64,000 bases of DNA from Streptomyces smyrnaeus. Its GTDB lineage: Bacteria > Actinomycetota > Actinomycetes > Streptomycetales > Streptomycetaceae. The position numbers were made by a program, and so were the translations under genes. The notes below the pieces were generated by a model. It saw only the letters and a program-made list of their open reading frames with translations. It made no database searches and was not told the DNA's origin. The stretch lies in the NCBI RefSeq assembly GCF_017676345.1, contig NZ_JAFFZM010000021.1, forward strand, positions 1 through 64,000, read 5' to 3'. Below are positions 41,572 through 49,768 of this stretch, piece after piece; within the stretch, counting starts at the first letter, position 1, and each line of letters opens with the position of its first letter.

Positions 41572-42492
41572 CTACGGCCGTCCGGCGGGCGGTGCCGTCC
41601 CGGCCACCGCTTCCGTGAACGCCTGCAACTGGGGCGCCAGTGGACCGCGCCGGCGCACCAGCCCGTACGCCAGCGCCGCGGCCTCCGGTACGGGGACGTA
41701 GCAGACCCCGGGATGGGCGAAGTACGTCTCCGCGTGCGCGCCCGACAGCAGGGCGCCCTTGCCCGCCGCCACCAGCACCAGGGCTTCCTGCACGCTGGTG
41801 ACCGGCAGCCCCGGCGGGATCGCGCGGCCCCCGGGCGTCCGCGCGGGGGCCAACTGCTCGCGGCAGAGCACCGGCACCCCCTCGCGCAGGGTCAGCAGGG
41901 GCGTCTCCCCCAGTTCGGCCAGGTCCTCCGGGGACGCCTCGCCGCGCAGCGCCAGCCGGTGCCCGGCGGGCACGGCCAGCACCCGTGGCTCGCTGAACAG
42001 TTCGGGCCCCTCCACCAGGTCGGCCTCCCCGGCCGGGAGTTCGGCCAGCTGCACATCGAAGGCTCCCGCCCTGAGCTTGCCGAACGGGTCGGCCAGCGGC
42101 ACCTCGCAGGGCTCGACGGCGAGGCCGGGCCACCGCTCGCCCAGAAGCTTCGCCGCACGCATCACGACCTCACCGGCCAGCGGCCCGGAGAAGCCCACAT
42201 GCAGGATGCCCCGCAGCTCTCCCGCCCGCCGCGCGGCCGTCGCCGCGGCGCGCGCCAACGCCTCGTCCATGGCGCGCTGGTGCGGCGCGAGGTCGTCGCG
42301 CAACTGCCGCCCCAGTCCGGTGAGGGTCACGGTGCGGCTCGTACGGTGGAACAGCGGAGCGCCCACCCGTCTCTCCAGCCGCTGCACGAGCTGGCTGACG
42401 CGGGCCCGGGAGAGGTGCATGCGCTCCGCGGTGCGACCGAAGTGCAGCTCTTCGGCCAGGATCAGCAGGCATGTCACTTCATCGCGTTCCAT
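41572..42492 (-). CDS. LysR-family regulator
   Basis: A 306-residue LTTR. The N-terminal wHTH reads ERDEVTCLLILAEELHFGRT, AERMHLSRARVSQLVQRLER and VGAPLFHRTSRTVTLTGLG; the rest is the periplasmic-binding-like effector domain (LHVGFSGPLAGEVVMRAAKL, FDVQLAELPAGEADLVEGPE). Divergent from an MFS pump with a repeat-rich control region between, the standard setup in which the LysR protein activates the pump when it binds a substrate-like effector. Confidence 0.92.
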   Translation of the reverse strand: MERDEVTCLLILAEELHFGRTAERMHLSRARVSQLVQRLERRVGAPLFHRTSRTVTLTGLGRQLRDDLAPHQRAMDEALARAAATAARRAGELRGILHVGFSGPLAGEVVMRAAKLLGERWPGLAVEPCEVPLADPFGKLRAGAFDVQLAELPAGEADLVEGPELFSEPRVLAVPAGHRLALRGEASPEDLAELGETPLLTLREGVPVLCREQLAPARTPGGRAIPPGLPVTSVQEALVLVAAGKGALLSGAHAETYFAHPGVCYVPVPEAAALAYGLVRRRGPLAPQLQAFTEAVAGTAPPAGRP

Positions 42493-42510
42493 CCCCGTGA
42501 CGCCCCCCGC

Positions 42511-42571
42511 ATCGTTCAGTCCGGATCGTTCAGTCCGGATCGTTCAGTCCGGCTGAACGCAACGTTGCGTT
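42511..42571. promoter_or_regulatory. LysR/MFS divergent operator with triple 14-bp repeat
   Basis: ATCGTTCAGTCCGG is repeated three times head-to-tail at 42511, 42525 and 42539. The last copy forms the dyad CGTTCAG-tccgg-CTGAACG, and the perfect palindrome AACGCAACGTTGCGTT follows at 42556-42571. The region lies between the divergent LysR and MFS starts. Confidence 0.7.
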
Positions 42572-42614
42572 GTTCGCCGTTGTTCCCCCCGCCCACTCGG
42601 CGGAGGGTGAGAGC

Positions 42615-44183
42615 GTGCCAACTCTCAAGAAAACCCGTGATTCCTCAGAAACCCGGATGTCCACCCGTGAACGGGGCATCCTGCTGGTGCTGTGCGGTGC
42701 CGTCTTCCTGGAGGGCATCGATGTCGCCATGCTCAACGTGGCCCTGCCCGTCATCCGCGCCGAGCTCGGGATGCCGATCGGCGAGTTGCAGTGGGTCATG
42801 AGCTCCTACGTGCTCGGCTACGGCGGCTTCATGCTGCTGGGCGGGCGGGCGGCCGACCTGTACGGCCGACGGCGGATGTTCGTGCTGTCGCTGGGTGTCT
42901 TCCTCGCCTTCTCCGCGCTCGCGGGCCTGGCGAGCGAGGGCTGGACGCTGATCGCGGCCCGCTTCGTCACCGGTGTCGCGGCAGCGTTCATGACGCCGGC
43001 CGGATTGTCCCTGATCACCACGAGCTTCACCGAGCGCAGGCGGCGGAACAAGGCGCTGCTCATCTACTCCGGGACCGGTGCGGCGGGTTTCTCCACCGGG
43101 CTGGTCCTCGGCGGGCTGCTGACCATGCTCGGCTGGCGCTGGGTGTTCTTCGCCCCTGTCGCGCTCTCCGCCCTGATACTGGCCGCCACGCTGGTGCTCG
43201 TCCCGCACGAGCCCCGGACCGGGACCGGCACGGAGGCCGGGCAGCGCACCGGCTCCGCACCGCGCCGCAGCTTCGACCTGGCCGGCGGGGTGACGGTCAC
43301 GGCGGCGCTCGTGTTGCTGGTGCTCGGCATCGAACGGGCCTCGCACAGCAGTTGGCCACACACACTGGTCGTGCTGACCGCCGGTGCGGCACTCCTCGTA
43401 CTGTTCGTGCTGATCGAACGGCGCACTGCCGCACCGTTGATACGGCTGGGCATGCTGCGTTCGGGCCCCCTCGTGCGCGCCAACGCGACAGCGCTGCTCT
43501 TCGCAGCCGCCTTCTTCGGCTTCCAGTTCCTCGTCGTCCTCTACCTCCAGGAACTGCGCGACTGGACGACGCTGGAGACGAGCCTGGCGATGCTGGTGAC
43601 CGGTGTGGACGCGGTGCTCGCCCCCACCGTCGTGCCGCGGCTGGTCAACCGCTTCGGGAGTGCGCGAGTGGCCTTCGCGGGGCTGCTGGCCGCCACCGCG
43701 GCCTACGCCTGGTTCCTGCCGGTCGGTGCGCAGTGGCCCTATCCGGTGATGTTGCCGGGCCTGCTCCTGGTCGGGCTCGCCTTCGCGCTGGCCTACGGGC
43801 CGCTGGCCATCATGGCGACCGACTCGATCGCCGAGGAGGAGCAGGGAGTGGCCGGCGCCCTGCTGTTCGCCTCCGTCCAGTTCGGAGCCGCGCTCGGCCT
43901 CTCCGGAGCGGCAGCGGCCAACGCCGCGGGCACCGGTGCGCAGACACCCGCCGCTCTGCTGGACGGCTACCGTGCGGGGCTCCTCGTCCCGTTGGCAGCG
44001 GCGCTGCTGGCCACTGCTGTCGGGGCGTTCGGCCTGCGCCGCCGACGCGCACCGGCCGCACCCGGAGGTCCGGGAACACCGGGAACGCCGCAAGACCCGG
44101 GGACACCAGGAGCACCGGACGCGGCGGAGGTACCGGCCGCGCAGGGCCGGTCCGGTAGCGGCGGGGTTCTTACGGAGCGGTGA
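42615..44183 (+). CDS. MFS transporter, DHA2 (EmrB/QacA) family
   Basis: A 522-residue, probably 14-TM drug:H+ antiporter. Motif A LGGRAADLYGRRRMFVLSL lies after TM2, motif C-like IYSGTGAAGFSTGLVLGGLL in TM5, and LQWVMSSYVLGYGGFMLLGG in TM2 is typical of DHA2. GTG 42615 (VPTLKKTRD) is taken as start with GGAGG ahead; the frame is open 15 codons earlier. The C-terminus is a Pro/Gly-rich hydrophilic tail. Divergent from a LysR regulator. Substrate unknown; antibiotics or dyes are usual for this family. Confidence 0.92.
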   Translation: MPTLKKTRDSSETRMSTRERGILLVLCGAVFLEGIDVAMLNVALPVIRAELGMPIGELQWVMSSYVLGYGGFMLLGGRAADLYGRRRMFVLSLGVFLAFSALAGLASEGWTLIAARFVTGVAAAFMTPAGLSLITTSFTERRRRNKALLIYSGTGAAGFSTGLVLGGLLTMLGWRWVFFAPVALSALILAATLVLVPHEPRTGTGTEAGQRTGSAPRRSFDLAGGVTVTAALVLLVLGIERASHSSWPHTLVVLTAGAALLVLFVLIERRTAAPLIRLGMLRSGPLVRANATALLFAAAFFGFQFLVVLYLQELRDWTTLETSLAMLVTGVDAVLAPTVVPRLVNRFGSARVAFAGLLAATAAYAWFLPVGAQWPYPVMLPGLLLVGLAFALAYGPLAIMATDSIAEEEQGVAGALLFASVQFGAALGLSGAAAANAAGTGAQTPAALLDGYRAGLLVPLAAALLATAVGAFGLRRRRAPAAPGGPGTPGTPQDPGTPGAPDAAEVPAAQGRSGSGGVLTER

Positions 44184-44235
44184 CACGGGCGCCGCGTACC
44201 GGTCCACGGCGCCCGTGCGCGCCTAGCGTGGCGGT

Positions 44236-45465
44236 ATGCGCGTTCTTGTCACCGGCGGTGCCGGGTTCATCGGTTCCCATGTCGTGGAGGCCCTGACGGT
44301 CGCGGGCCACGAGGTGGTCGTGCTGGACGCCCTGCTGCCCTCGGCGCACGGGAGAGCTGCCGAACCACCGGCCGCCGTGCCGGGGGTGCGGCAGCTGCGC
44401 GGTGACGTACGCGATCCGGACGTCGCCGACGAGGCGCTGCGCGGTGTGGACGCGGTGTGCCATCAGGCGGCGATGGTCGGGCTCGGCAAGGACTTCTCCG
44501 ACGCCCCCGAGTACGTCAGCTGCAACGACCTGGGCACCGCCGTGCTGCTGACCGCGATGGAGCGGGCGGGCGTGCGTGCACTGGTGCTGGCCGGTTCCAT
44601 GGTCGTCTACGGCGAGGGCCGCTACGAGTGTCCCCGGCACGGCGTCGTCAGGCCGGGACCACGCGCGGTGCCGGACCTGCGCGCCGGGCGGTTCGAACCA
44701 CTGTGCCCCAACTGCGGCGCCGCGCTTCGGCCCGGGCTGGTCGGTGAGAACGCGCCGCTGGACCCGCGCAACACCTACGCGACCACCAAGCTCGCGCAGG
44801 AGCACCTGGCGGCGGCGTGGGCCCGGGCCGTCGACGGGCGTGCGGTGTCGCTGCGCTACCACAACGTCTACGGGCCCGGGATGCCGTGCGACACCCCGTA
44901 CGCGGGGGTCGCCTCGTTCTTCCGCTCAGCGCTCGCCCGCGGGGCGGCACCCACCGTCTACGAGGACGGCGCGCAGCGCCGGGACTTCGTCCATGTGCGG
45001 GACATCGCCGCAGCCAACCTCACGGCGCTGGAAGCGGTGCACACGGGAGGGGCGGCGCACGGCCCCGGTTCCTTCGCGGCCTACAACACCGGCAGCGGCG
45101 ACCCGCACACCATCGGGGAGATGGCCACCGCGCTGGCCGAGTTCCACGGCGGCCCGGACCCCGTGGTGACGGGCGAGTACCGGCTGGGCGACGTACGGCA
45201 CATCACGGCGTCCTCGCAGCGGGCCGCCCGCGAACTGGGGTGGCGCGCGCGCATCGGTTTCGCGGAGGGGATGAAGGAGTTCGCGGCGGCCGGCATGAGG
45301 GCACCGTCCGGCACGGAGGCCGGGGCCCCTCGGGCGTCGGTCGGGGCGTCGCAGGCGTCGGTCGAGGCCTCGCGGGCGTCGCGTCCTTCCGAGCAACGCG
45401 GCACCACGGGCGGGACCCGCCCCGTCACCCCGTCTCCGCGCTCGGCAGCGCCCTCGGCAAGGTGA
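44236..45465 (+). CDS. NAD-dependent nucleotide-sugar epimerase/dehydratase with embedded Cys/His cluster
   Basis: A 409-residue extended SDR. Rossmann motif VTGGAGFIGSHVVEAL, catalytic Ser121 (AGSMVVYG) and Y181xxxK185 (YATTK), and the substrate region YHNVYGPGMPCDTPYAGVAS resemble UDP-glucose 4-epimerase-type enzymes. Between them, residues 128-165 form an insert with C132xxH135 and C157xxC160 (CPRH, CPNC), a probable small zinc-binding element. The last ~60 residues are Ala/Ser-rich and low-complexity. It is upstream of a two-component system and a glycosyltransferase operon, so a role in supplying an activated sugar is likely. The 3' end overlaps the convergent kinase gene by 41 bp. Confidence 0.87.
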   Translation: MRVLVTGGAGFIGSHVVEALTVAGHEVVVLDALLPSAHGRAAEPPAAVPGVRQLRGDVRDPDVADEALRGVDAVCHQAAMVGLGKDFSDAPEYVSCNDLGTAVLLTAMERAGVRALVLAGSMVVYGEGRYECPRHGVVRPGPRAVPDLRAGRFEPLCPNCGAALRPGLVGENAPLDPRNTYATTKLAQEHLAAAWARAVDGRAVSLRYHNVYGPGMPCDTPYAGVASFFRSALARGAAPTVYEDGAQRRDFVHVRDIAAANLTALEAVHTGGAAHGPGSFAAYNTGSGDPHTIGEMATALAEFHGGPDPVVTGEYRLGDVRHITASSQRAARELGWRARIGFAEGMKEFAAAGMRAPSGTEAGAPRASVGASQASVEASRASRPSEQRGTTGGTRPVTPSPRSAAPSAR

Positions 45466-46564
45466 GCTCGAAGCAGCAGCCGCCGGTCACATTGCGGACC
45501 GCTGCCGTGCCCTGATGGGCCTCGACGATGCCGCGCACGATGGCCAGTCCCAGGCCCGCGCCCGGGGGCGTGCGGGCGTGGGTGCCGCGCCAGCCGGTGT
45601 CGAAGACACGGGGCAGGTCCTCCTCGGGGATGCCGCCGCAGCCGTCCGTCACGGACAGGACGACCTTCTCGTCCTCCTCCGCGGTGCGCGCGTGCACGGC
45701 CACGGTGCCGTCCGCGGGGGTTCGGCGGATGGCGTTGACGAGCAGATTGCCGAGCACCCTGGTCATCTCGTGCGGGTCCACCTCGACGGGTACGGCGGCC
45801 ACCGCGTCACCCACCAGGCGGACGCCGTTCTGCCGGGCGAGCGGGTCGGCGCCGGCCAGTGCTTCTTCGACGAGTTCGGTCAGGCTGACCTGGTGTGTGG
45901 TCAGGGCGAGTGAGCCCGCGTGGATGCGGGAGAGCTCGAACAGGTCGCCGACCATGGCGTTGAGTCGTTCCACCTCGGTACGGATCTGCCGCAGACAGCG
46001 TCCGGTGTCCTCCACCATGCCGTCCTCCAGCGCCTCCGACATGGCGCGCAGTCCGGCCAGCGGGGTGCGCAGATCGTGCGAGATCCAGGCGACCAACTCG
46101 CGCCGCGAGCTCTCCAGCGCACGTTCGCGGTCCCGGGATGCGGCCAGTTTCTCGCTGGTGGCGGCGAGTTCGCGGGTGAGCGCCGTGAACTCCGCCGGAT
46201 CGCCCGCCTCGGCCGCGCCGGGCGCGGGGAAGCTGCCCCCGTCACCGAAGGAACGCGCCGCAAGGGTGAGCGCGTTGCTGCGCGCCGCCACCCAGCGGCC
46301 CAGCAGCAGCGCGGTCGCCAGCGAGACGACGGCCGCCATGGCGACGACGGTGGTGACGACGAACAGGTCGTGCCGGGACAGGAACATCGCCCAGGCGACG
46401 GCGAGCGTCCCGGCGAGCATGGCGATCACGGCGACTGTCGGGACGATCGTCAGCGAGACGACGAGCGACCGGTGCCGCAGCGCACGCAGCGCCAGTGCGC
46501 CCAGCAGTCCGGCCCCGGCGGCACCCAGGAAGGCGAACAGGGCGATGAGGAGCATGTCGCGCAC
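45425..46564 (-). CDS. Sensor histidine kinase
   Basis: A 379-residue kinase starting at GTG 46564 with GGAGG upstream. Two to three N-terminal membrane helices (LLIALFAFLGAAGAGLLGAL, VVSLTIVPTVAVIAMLAGTL, FVVTTVVAMAAVVSLATALL) lead into a HAMP-like linker, the HisKA H-box ELVAWISHDLRTPLAGLRAM, N-box EMTRVLGNLLVNAIRRTP and G-boxes VTDGCGGIPEEDL and GAGLGLAIVRG. There is almost no extracytoplasmic domain, so the stimulus is probably sensed in the membrane. It lies 6 bp downstream of its response regulator, co-transcribed. Confidence 0.93.
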   Translation of the reverse strand: MRDMLLIALFAFLGAAGAGLLGALALRALRHRSLVVSLTIVPTVAVIAMLAGTLAVAWAMFLSRHDLFVVTTVVAMAAVVSLATALLLGRWVAARSNALTLAARSFGDGGSFPAPGAAEAGDPAEFTALTRELAATSEKLAASRDRERALESSRRELVAWISHDLRTPLAGLRAMSEALEDGMVEDTGRCLRQIRTEVERLNAMVGDLFELSRIHAGSLALTTHQVSLTELVEEALAGADPLARQNGVRLVGDAVAAVPVEVDPHEMTRVLGNLLVNAIRRTPADGTVAVHARTAEEDEKVVLSVTDGCGGIPEEDLPRVFDTGWRGTHARTPPGAGLGLAIVRGIVEAHQGTAAVRNVTGGCCFELTLPRALPSAETG

Positions 46565-46570
46565 GGTGGT

Positions 46571-47344
46571 TCAGTCCTCCTGCGCGGTGACGCCCGGCTG
46601 CGCGTGGGAGTCCTCCCGCACGGGAGCGCCCGGCTGCGCGGTGGCGCCCGGGTCGAGCCGGTAGCCCACGCCCCACACGGTCTGGATCAGCCGGGGGCGC
46701 GCGGGGTCCTCCTCGATCTTTGCGCGCAGCCGGCGCACATGCACGGTGACCGTCGAGAGGTCGCCGAAGTCCCAGCCCCACACCTCGCGCATCAGCTCCT
46801 CCCTGGAGAAGGCCCGTGCCGGGTGCCGCAGCAGATGGGCCAGCAGGTCGAACTCCCGCACGGTGAGGGAGAGCTCGACGCCGCCCCTGGTGGCGCTCCG
46901 GGCGCGCGGGTCGACAGTCAGCCCCGCGGCACGCAGCGGCGGTGCCGGGCGCGGTACGTCCTGTGCGTGCCGACTGCGGCGCAGCACGGACTCGACGCGC
47001 AGCACCAGCTCCCGCGGACTGAACGGCTTGGTGACGTAGTCGTCCGCGCCGACCTCCAGACCCAGCACCCGGTCGCCCTCGTCACCGAGCGCGGTCAGCA
47101 TGATGACCGGCACGGGCCCCTGCTCGCGCAGCCGTCGGCAGACCTCCAGGCCGTCCAGCTCGGGCAGCATCAGATCGAGTACGACGAGGTCCGGCCAGTG
47201 CGCGGCAGCACGCTCCAGGGCGCCGGGGCCCGTCTCCGCGCGGTCGACGGCGTACCCGGCGCGGTGCAGATAGCCGGTGACGACTTCGGCGACAGTGGGG
47301 TCGTCGTCGACGACCAGGACCCGCCCGGTGGGTGGTGGCTGCAT
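46571..47344 (-). CDS. OmpR-family response regulator
   Basis: A 257-residue regulator from ATG 47344 (MQPPPTGRVL). The receiver domain has VLVVDDDPT, phospho-acceptor Asp in DLVVLDLMLPELDG, and the KPF loop (DDYVTKPFSPRELVLRV). The C-terminal winged helix reads LTVREFDLLAHLLRHPARAF, SREELMREVWGWDFGDLSTV and TVHVRRLRAKIEEDPARPRL. The kinase follows immediately. It is divergent from the GT2 operon with a 155-bp shared region, so it probably controls that operon. Confidence 0.95.
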   Translation of the reverse strand: MQPPPTGRVLVVDDDPTVAEVVTGYLHRAGYAVDRAETGPGALERAAAHWPDLVVLDLMLPELDGLEVCRRLREQGPVPVIMLTALGDEGDRVLGLEVGADDYVTKPFSPRELVLRVESVLRRSRHAQDVPRPAPPLRAAGLTVDPRARSATRGGVELSLTVREFDLLAHLLRHPARAFSREELMREVWGWDFGDLSTVTVHVRRLRAKIEEDPARPRLIQTVWGVGYRLDPGATAQPGAPVREDSHAQPGVTAQED

Positions 47345-47499
47345 GGCCTCAGGGTGGCACCACGCAGCTGCGAGGGGGAGACGGGCCGACGGCAGCACGG
47401 GCGATGTCCGTGTTTCGTAAGAAGGTGAAGTCTGGAATGTCCGGTATGGCTCCGTAGGGTGTGCGGCGTAGTCGAACCCGCCCGAAGGAGGCCACGCCC
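47345..47499. promoter_or_regulatory. Divergent promoter region, response regulator / GT2 operon
   Basis: This 155-bp region has an AT-richer core (TTTCGTAAGAAGGTGAAGTC, 47413-47432) that suits promoters on both strands. No clear direct repeat was recognised for the response regulator. Confidence 0.4.
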
Positions 47500-48183
47500 G
47501 TGCCCGGTGTCGATGTCGTACTCCCCTGCCTCGACGAGGAGCAGGCGCTGCCCTGGGTGCTGGAGCGGATCCCACCGGGCTGGCGGGCCATCGTCGTGGA
47601 CAACGGTTCGACGGACGGTTCGGCGGCCACAGCGCGCGAGAGGGGTGCGACCGTCGTCTCAGAGCCCCGGCGCGGCTTCGGTGCCGCCTGCCACGCAGGG
47701 CTGACGGCCGCCGAGGCCGACATCGTCTGTTTCTGCGACTGCGACGCCTCTCTCGACCCCGGCCTGCTGGTGCCGTTCGTCGAGGCCGTGCGCGAGGGCC
47801 GCAGCGACCTGGTGCTGGGCCGCAGGCGCCCGCAGACGCGCGCTGCCTGGCCGGCGCACGCCCGCGCGGGCAATCTCGCGCTCTCCCGCATGCTGTACGC
47901 CCGTACCGGCGTCCGGCTGCACGATCTCGGCCCGCTGCGCGCCGCCCGCCGCGCTGACCTGCTGGCGCTCGAACTGTCCGACCGGCGCAGCGGATACCCG
48001 CTGCAGATGGTCGTACGGGCCGCCGACGCCGGCTGGCGGATCGAGGAGCGCGACGTGCCCTACCGCCCCCGCACCGGCAGGTCCAAGGTCACCGGGACCT
48101 GGCGGGGCACCTGGCACGCCGTACGCGACATGCGGGCGGTGCTCCAGGAGCCCGCCGCCGCCGGAGAGGGGGTCGCCCGGTGA
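47500..48183 (+). CDS. Family 2 glycosyltransferase
   Basis: A 227-residue GT-A enzyme from GTG 47500, preceded at 9 bases by AAGGAGG. VDVVLPCLDEEQALPWVLER, VDNGSTDGSAATARE, the DxD-type metal site FCDCDASLDPG and a dolichol-phosphate-mannosyltransferase-like LHDLGPLRAARR are visible. It lacks C-terminal membrane helices, so it would act at the cytoplasmic membrane face on a lipid or nucleotide-sugar acceptor. Translationally coupled (GTGA overlap) to the DUF2064 gene. Families of this GT2 plus DUF2064 pair are labelled TIGR04283/TIGR04282 in some schemes. Confidence 0.87.
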   Translation: MPGVDVVLPCLDEEQALPWVLERIPPGWRAIVVDNGSTDGSAATARERGATVVSEPRRGFGAACHAGLTAAEADIVCFCDCDASLDPGLLVPFVEAVREGRSDLVLGRRRPQTRAAWPAHARAGNLALSRMLYARTGVRLHDLGPLRAARRADLLALELSDRRSGYPLQMVVRAADAGWRIEERDVPYRPRTGRSKVTGTWRGTWHAVRDMRAVLQEPAAAGEGVAR

Positions 48184-48914
48184 CGCCGCCCTCCCGCCCC
48201 GCCGAGGGGGCCACCACGCTGCTCGTCATCGCCAAGGAGCCGGTGCCGGGGAAGGTCAAGACCCGGCTGTGTCCGCCCTGTACGCCGCACCAGGCGGCCC
48301 GGCTGGCCGCAGCCGCACTGCACGACACCCTGGAGGCCGTACGCGCCATGCCCGCCAGGCGCCGGGTGCTGGTGCTGTCGGGCCGGCCGGGCACCTGGCT
48401 GCCGGACGGTTTCGACGTCGTCGCGCAGCGCTCCGGCGGGCTCGACGAACGGCTCGCCGGAGCGTTCGCCGAAGCGGGCACCGGACCGGCGCTGCTCGTC
48501 GGCATGGACACCCCCCAGCTGACCCCCGCGCTGCTGGCACCCGCGCTCGGCCCGGACAGCTGGCAGGAGTGCGACGCCTGGTTCGGTCCGGCACTGGACG
48601 GCGGCTTCTGGGCGCTCGGTCTGGCCCGCCCCGATCCCGCACTGCTGCGCGGAGTTCCCATGTCCACCCCGACGACAGGACGGGCCCAGCTCGCCCGACT
48701 GGCGCACAAGGGACTGCGGGTGCGCCGACTGCCGCCGCTGCGCGACGTGGACACCGCCCAGGACGCCGCACAGGTCGCCGCCGAGGCCCCCGGCAGTCGG
48801 TTCGCCGCGACCGCCGCCGCGCTCGCCGCACTGCGCCCCGAGCACGTCCCGGCCGTCCCCGCGAGCCGGACCCGCCCGAACAGCACGGCAGCGCACCGGA
48901 CGGCCGCCCCATGA
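48180..48914 (+). CDS. DUF2064 (TIGR04282-type) glycosyltransferase-like protein
   Basis: A 244-residue protein with the CofC/MobA-like nucleotidyltransferase fold: LLVIAKEPVPGKVKTRL (nucleotide-binding N-terminus), VAQRSGGLDERLAGAFAEAG, LLVGMDTPQLTPALL and DAWFGPALDGGFWALGL. Proteins of this type occur beside GT2 enzymes and methyltransferases and are presumed to handle an activated sugar or nucleotide precursor. It overlaps both neighbours by 4 bp, so the three genes are one translational unit. Confidence 0.87.
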   Translation: MTPPSRPAEGATTLLVIAKEPVPGKVKTRLCPPCTPHQAARLAAAALHDTLEAVRAMPARRRVLVLSGRPGTWLPDGFDVVAQRSGGLDERLAGAFAEAGTGPALLVGMDTPQLTPALLAPALGPDSWQECDAWFGPALDGGFWALGLARPDPALLRGVPMSTPTTGRAQLARLAHKGLRVRRLPPLRDVDTAQDAAQVAAEAPGSRFAATAAALAALRPEHVPAVPASRTRPNSTAAHRTAAP

Positions 48915-49768
48915 CAGCCACCGCACACACCACGGCTCCGCCCACGACGACGGCCACGACAACTGCTGCGGCAACTGCTGCGGCAACTGCTGCGGCAACT
49001 GCTGCGGCAACTGCTGAGGTGAAAACGACGGGCGAAGCGACCGAAGCAGCCGAAACCGCCCGAGCAGCCGGAACGACCGACGACACGGCCGAGATGACCG
49101 ACACGGCAGCCGAAGCGATAGCGCCCTGGAACGCCGACCCGTACGCCGACGCACTGCGCACCGGCCAAGGGCCGTTGTTCCTGCGCCGCAGCGACGGCTG
49201 GCTGCTGCCGCTGGAGGTGGAGCGCTGGTGCGCGAGCGCGGACACGGCCGACATGTCGGTGCTGCGCCGCTGCGAGGGCGCGGTACTGGACGTGGGCTGC
49301 GGGCCGGGCAGGCTCGTCGCGGCCCTCTCCTCGCTCGGCCGCCGGGTCCTGGGCATCGATGTGAGCCCGGCAGCCGTCGCCCGCACGGTCGGCCTCGGCG
49401 GTACGGCACTGCACCGTTCGGTCTTCGACCCGCTGCCCGGCGAGGGCCGGTGGGGGAGCGTACTGCTGCTGGACGGCAACCTCGGCATCGGCGGCGACCC
49501 CGAGGCGCTGCTGGAGCGCTGCGCCCGGCTCCTCGCCCCGCAGGGGTTGCTGCTGGCCGAGACCTCGCCCCTGGATGTGGACGAGCGGGCACAGGTGCGC
49601 ATCGACGACGGGCGGGGCACGTGCCCCCACCCCGACGGGGGACAGCTGTTCCCCTGGGCCCGGCTGGGCACCCGCGCGCTGCTGCGGTATGCACTGCCCG
49701 CCGGGTGGTCGGCAGCGGGTCAGTGGGAGTGCGGCGGGCGGTCCTTCGTCGCCCTGCGGCGCCCCTGA
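48911..49768 (+). CDS. Class I SAM-dependent methyltransferase
   Basis: A 285-residue protein. The first ~70 residues are Thr/Ala-rich and built partly from a 12-bp DNA repeat (TAAA units). The catalytic part contains GPLFLRRSDGWLLPLEVERW, SAM motif AVLDVGCGPGRLVAALSSLG, LGIDVSPAAVARTVGLGG and a Ser/Gly-rich loop GSVLLLDGNLGIGGDPEALL. Third gene of the coupled operon; it probably methylates the product of the two transferases. Its 3' end overlaps the convergent small membrane gene by 49 bp. Confidence 0.87.
   Translation: MTATAHTTAPPTTTATTTAAATAAATAAATAAATAEVKTTGEATEAAETARAAGTTDDTAEMTDTAAEAIAPWNADPYADALRTGQGPLFLRRSDGWLLPLEVERWCASADTADMSVLRRCEGAVLDVGCGPGRLVAALSSLGRRVLGIDVSPAAVARTVGLGGTALHRSVFDPLPGEGRWGSVLLLDGNLGIGGDPEALLERCARLLAPQGLLLAETSPLDVDERAQVRIDDGRGTCPHPDGGQLFPWARLGTRALLRYALPAGWSAAGQWECGGRSFVALRRP
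48960..49019. repeat. 12-bp in-frame tandem repeat, five units
   Basis: CAACTGCTGCGG is repeated five times at exact 12-bp spacing; the last copy reads CAACTGCTGAGG. It encodes Thr-Ala-Ala-Ala units in the N-terminal tail of the methyltransferase. Confidence 0.95.
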
